From assembly GCA_905479665.1 (NCBI GenBank), contig CAJQNM010000807.1, positions 1-7,116 on the forward strand: a stretch of DNA of 7,116 nucleotides, read 5' to 3'. Position numbers and translations under genes: made by a program. Below the pieces are notes generated by a model, which worked only from the letters and a program-made list of their open reading frames with translations, searched no databases and was not told where the DNA came from. The DNA is from an uncultured Saprospiraceae bacterium. GTDB taxonomy: Bacteria > Bacteroidota > Bacteroidia > Chitinophagales > Saprospiraceae. Position 1 is the stretch's first letter; every line of letters starts with the position of its first letter. Shown one piece after another: positions 5,401 through 7,116 of the stretch.

Positions 5401-7095
5401 ATGAAAAATATCATGAAAAATTTAAAAGTAATTTTCATTAGTATTTTATTGTTCAGTGCAATTTCATGCAGTGATTTTTTAGATCAAATCGATTTAGATG
5501 AGCTTACATCAGACTCTGTTTTTAAAACAGAAACTGACATGACATTTGCGCTATCTACTCTTTACAATTACTTGCCCGGAGGTGATATCCTGCAGGAAAT
5601 GGTTCCCTATTTTTGGACGGATGATGCCTTGCATCGAAACATTAATAGTCAGGGAAGGTTAGGGTCTGACTATCAATGGTTAACTATAGCACAAACAGGA
5701 AATGTCTATGTCCTTGATGATTTCTATCGTTATGATCGTATCGCAGATATAAACTTCTTTTTAGAGGCGTTGGAAAACGCAGAGTATTCTAGTGAAGAAT
5801 TACGTAATCGACATGGTGCAGAAGCACGTTTTATTCGAGCTTTGATCTACGAGCGTATGGTGTTGGCATACGGTGATGTGCCACTTATCACTAGCATTAT
5901 TGAACCCGAAGACTTACCAGGTCGAACTTCGCGGCAAGAGGTTTTTGATTTTGTAATCAGCGAGCTCACAGAAGTATCCACACAACTTCCTGTTTCTTAT
6001 CCAGCCAGTGAATATGGGCGGATCACGCGTGGTGCAGCTTTCGCATTATTGTCAAGGGCATATCTTAATGCATTAGGATGGCATTCAAATTCTAGTGAAT
6101 TATATGCAGGAGCAGAGAGGGCTTGTGCGCAGATCGTCAATAGTGAACAGTACAGCTTGGCACCAGGTATTGAAGGTTTTGTGCAGCAGTTTACAGCACC
6201 GGGCGACCAATCTACGGAAACGGTCCTATCCAATAACTATGTACCTGAACTAAGAGTGCAGTCTCTGGCAAGAACCTTTGCTCAAAAGGGATCTTGGCGT
6301 GGCCCAGAAGCTGGATTCGGTAATAACCAAAGTAGACCGGGCTATACATCATTCCTAATTGATGAAATCCAAACAATTAATGGTTTGTTCCCTAAGGACG
6401 ATCCCATATACGATCCCGCAAAGCCAACGGCGAACAGGGACCCAAGAATGGCAGTGAGTGTAGTGATGCCTGGAGATTCACTTCCAGCCAAAGGTAACCC
6501 TGAAGAATTTTACATCTACGAACCTCATCCAGCGGTCGGTACAAATACCGATGACATCACAAGACCCTCCAATCCTTCAGGCTATAGCTTTAGAAAGTAC
6601 ATCGATTACTCCCTAAGTGCTTTAGACAGAGGGGATGCCGATTTTAAAATCATCCGCTATTCTGAAGTATTGTTGATGTATGCAGAAGCGTTGGCAGGAC
6701 AAGACAGAAATGCTGATGCACTAGCTTATTTGGATCAAGTGCGCCAACGTGTAGGGATGCCTGCATACGCTGATATCGGATTGCCAACAGTATCTCGAGG
6801 GACAACTGGTAATCAAATGATCGATGCCATATTGCTCGAAAGACGCTATGAATTTATGGGTGAGGGCCCGCAGAGATGGTTTGACATATGGAGATATCGC
6901 TTAGGTGATCAAGTGATTACTCCAGTGTTTGGAATTCCTGAAAGCACGGAGTTATATGGTGATTTGGATGGTCCTAAGTTTAAGCCTGACAATGGGGCCT
7001 ATGATAGAGTATGGCAAGACAGAAACTACCTCTTGCCGATCCGTCAGGATATACTCGATGCCAATCCAAGTCTCACACAGAACCCTGGTTGGTAA
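5401..7095 (+). CDS. SusD/RagB-like nutrient-binding outer-membrane lipoprotein
   Basis: This complete 564-residue SusD-family protein is the surface-exposed lid that binds substrate over its SusC partner. The N-terminus is a lipoprotein signal peptide with lipobox AISC (Cys23), followed by the typical SDFLDQ. The helical TPR-like scaffold shows ARFIRALIYERMVLAYGDVPLIT at about 142-164. Family landmarks near the C-terminus are IIRYSEVLLMYAEALA (417-432), AYLDQVRQRVGMP (442-454), ILLERRYEFMGEGPQRWFDIWR (477-498), and the LLPIRQDILDANPSLTQNPGW ending (544-564). It starts on the base after the transporter stop, so the two are almost certainly co-transcribed and possibly translationally coupled. 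A second in-frame ATG at 5413 would also leave a functional signal peptide (MKNL...), so the exact start is uncertain by four codons. The substrate class cannot be read from the sequence; SusD homologues bind glycans, peptides or other large nutrients. Confidence 0.95.
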   Translation: MKNIMKNLKVIFISILLFSAISCSDFLDQIDLDELTSDSVFKTETDMTFALSTLYNYLPGGDILQEMVPYFWTDDALHRNINSQGRLGSDYQWLTIAQTGNVYVLDDFYRYDRIADINFFLEALENAEYSSEELRNRHGAEARFIRALIYERMVLAYGDVPLITSIIEPEDLPGRTSRQEVFDFVISELTEVSTQLPVSYPASEYGRITRGAAFALLSRAYLNALGWHSNSSELYAGAERACAQIVNSEQYSLAPGIEGFVQQFTAPGDQSTETVLSNNYVPELRVQSLARTFAQKGSWRGPEAGFGNNQSRPGYTSFLIDEIQTINGLFPKDDPIYDPAKPTANRDPRMAVSVVMPGDSLPAKGNPEEFYIYEPHPAVGTNTDDITRPSNPSGYSFRKYIDYSLSALDRGDADFKIIRYSEVLLMYAEALAGQDRNADALAYLDQVRQRVGMPAYADIGLPTVSRGTTGNQMIDAILLERRYEFMGEGPQRWFDIWRYRLGDQVITPVFGIPESTELYGDLDGPKFKPDNGAYDRVWQDRNYLLPIRQDILDANPSLTQNPGW

Positions 7096-7116
7096 GCGTA
7101 CGTGACACTATTGCTT

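Noticed and set aside
5997..6233. Minus-strand open frame opposite susD
   Set aside because: It is a shadow of the well-conserved SusD coding sequence.

Overview
The window looks like a piece of a Bacteroidota chromosome, probably a Cytophagales-type or marine relative. It carries the phylum's typical surface-nutrient locus in one orientation: an ECF sigma factor (3' end only), a FecR-type anti-sigma factor, a SusC-like TonB-dependent transporter with an N-terminal signalling (STN) domain, and a SusD-like lipoprotein. The assignment to Bacteroidota rests on the SusC/SusD pair, the FecR C-terminal domain and the lack of clear Shine-Dalgarno sequences. Nothing here identifies the genus.

Layout: 2-304 is the C-terminal part of an ECF sigma factor that runs off the left edge. 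305-508 is a short non-coding gap with an A/T-rich inverted repeat. 509-1540 encodes the FecR-like anti-sigma factor. 1541-1927 is a 387-base gap almost filled by a compact, G+C-richer, highly structured element of about 300 bases (about 1564-1870). 1928-5400 encodes the SusC-like transporter, broken by one -1 frameshift near 4586-4600. 5401-7095 encodes a complete SusD-like lipoprotein that begins on the base after the transporter stop codon. The last 21 bases hold nothing recognisable.

How the genes probably work together (inference from family knowledge): substrate captured by SusD and SusC at the outer membrane is sensed through the periplasmic STN domain of SusC. That domain contacts the periplasmic part of FecR, which releases or activates the ECF sigma factor to transcribe the transporter pair. 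No glycosidase, peptidase or other catabolic gene is in view, so the substrate cannot be named.

The most unusual part is the fecR-susC gap. Its two ends form a long imperfect inverted repeat enclosing at least six local hairpins. The 3' arm of that repeat can also pair with a second, local copy of the 5' arm, so two mutually exclusive folds are possible. It could be an undescribed structured RNA or susC leader element, or a miniature mobile element (MITE-like). I could not match it to a known RNA family by eye. The second point of interest is the susC frameshift, which may be a sequencing error, a real inactivating mutation or, less likely, a recoding site.
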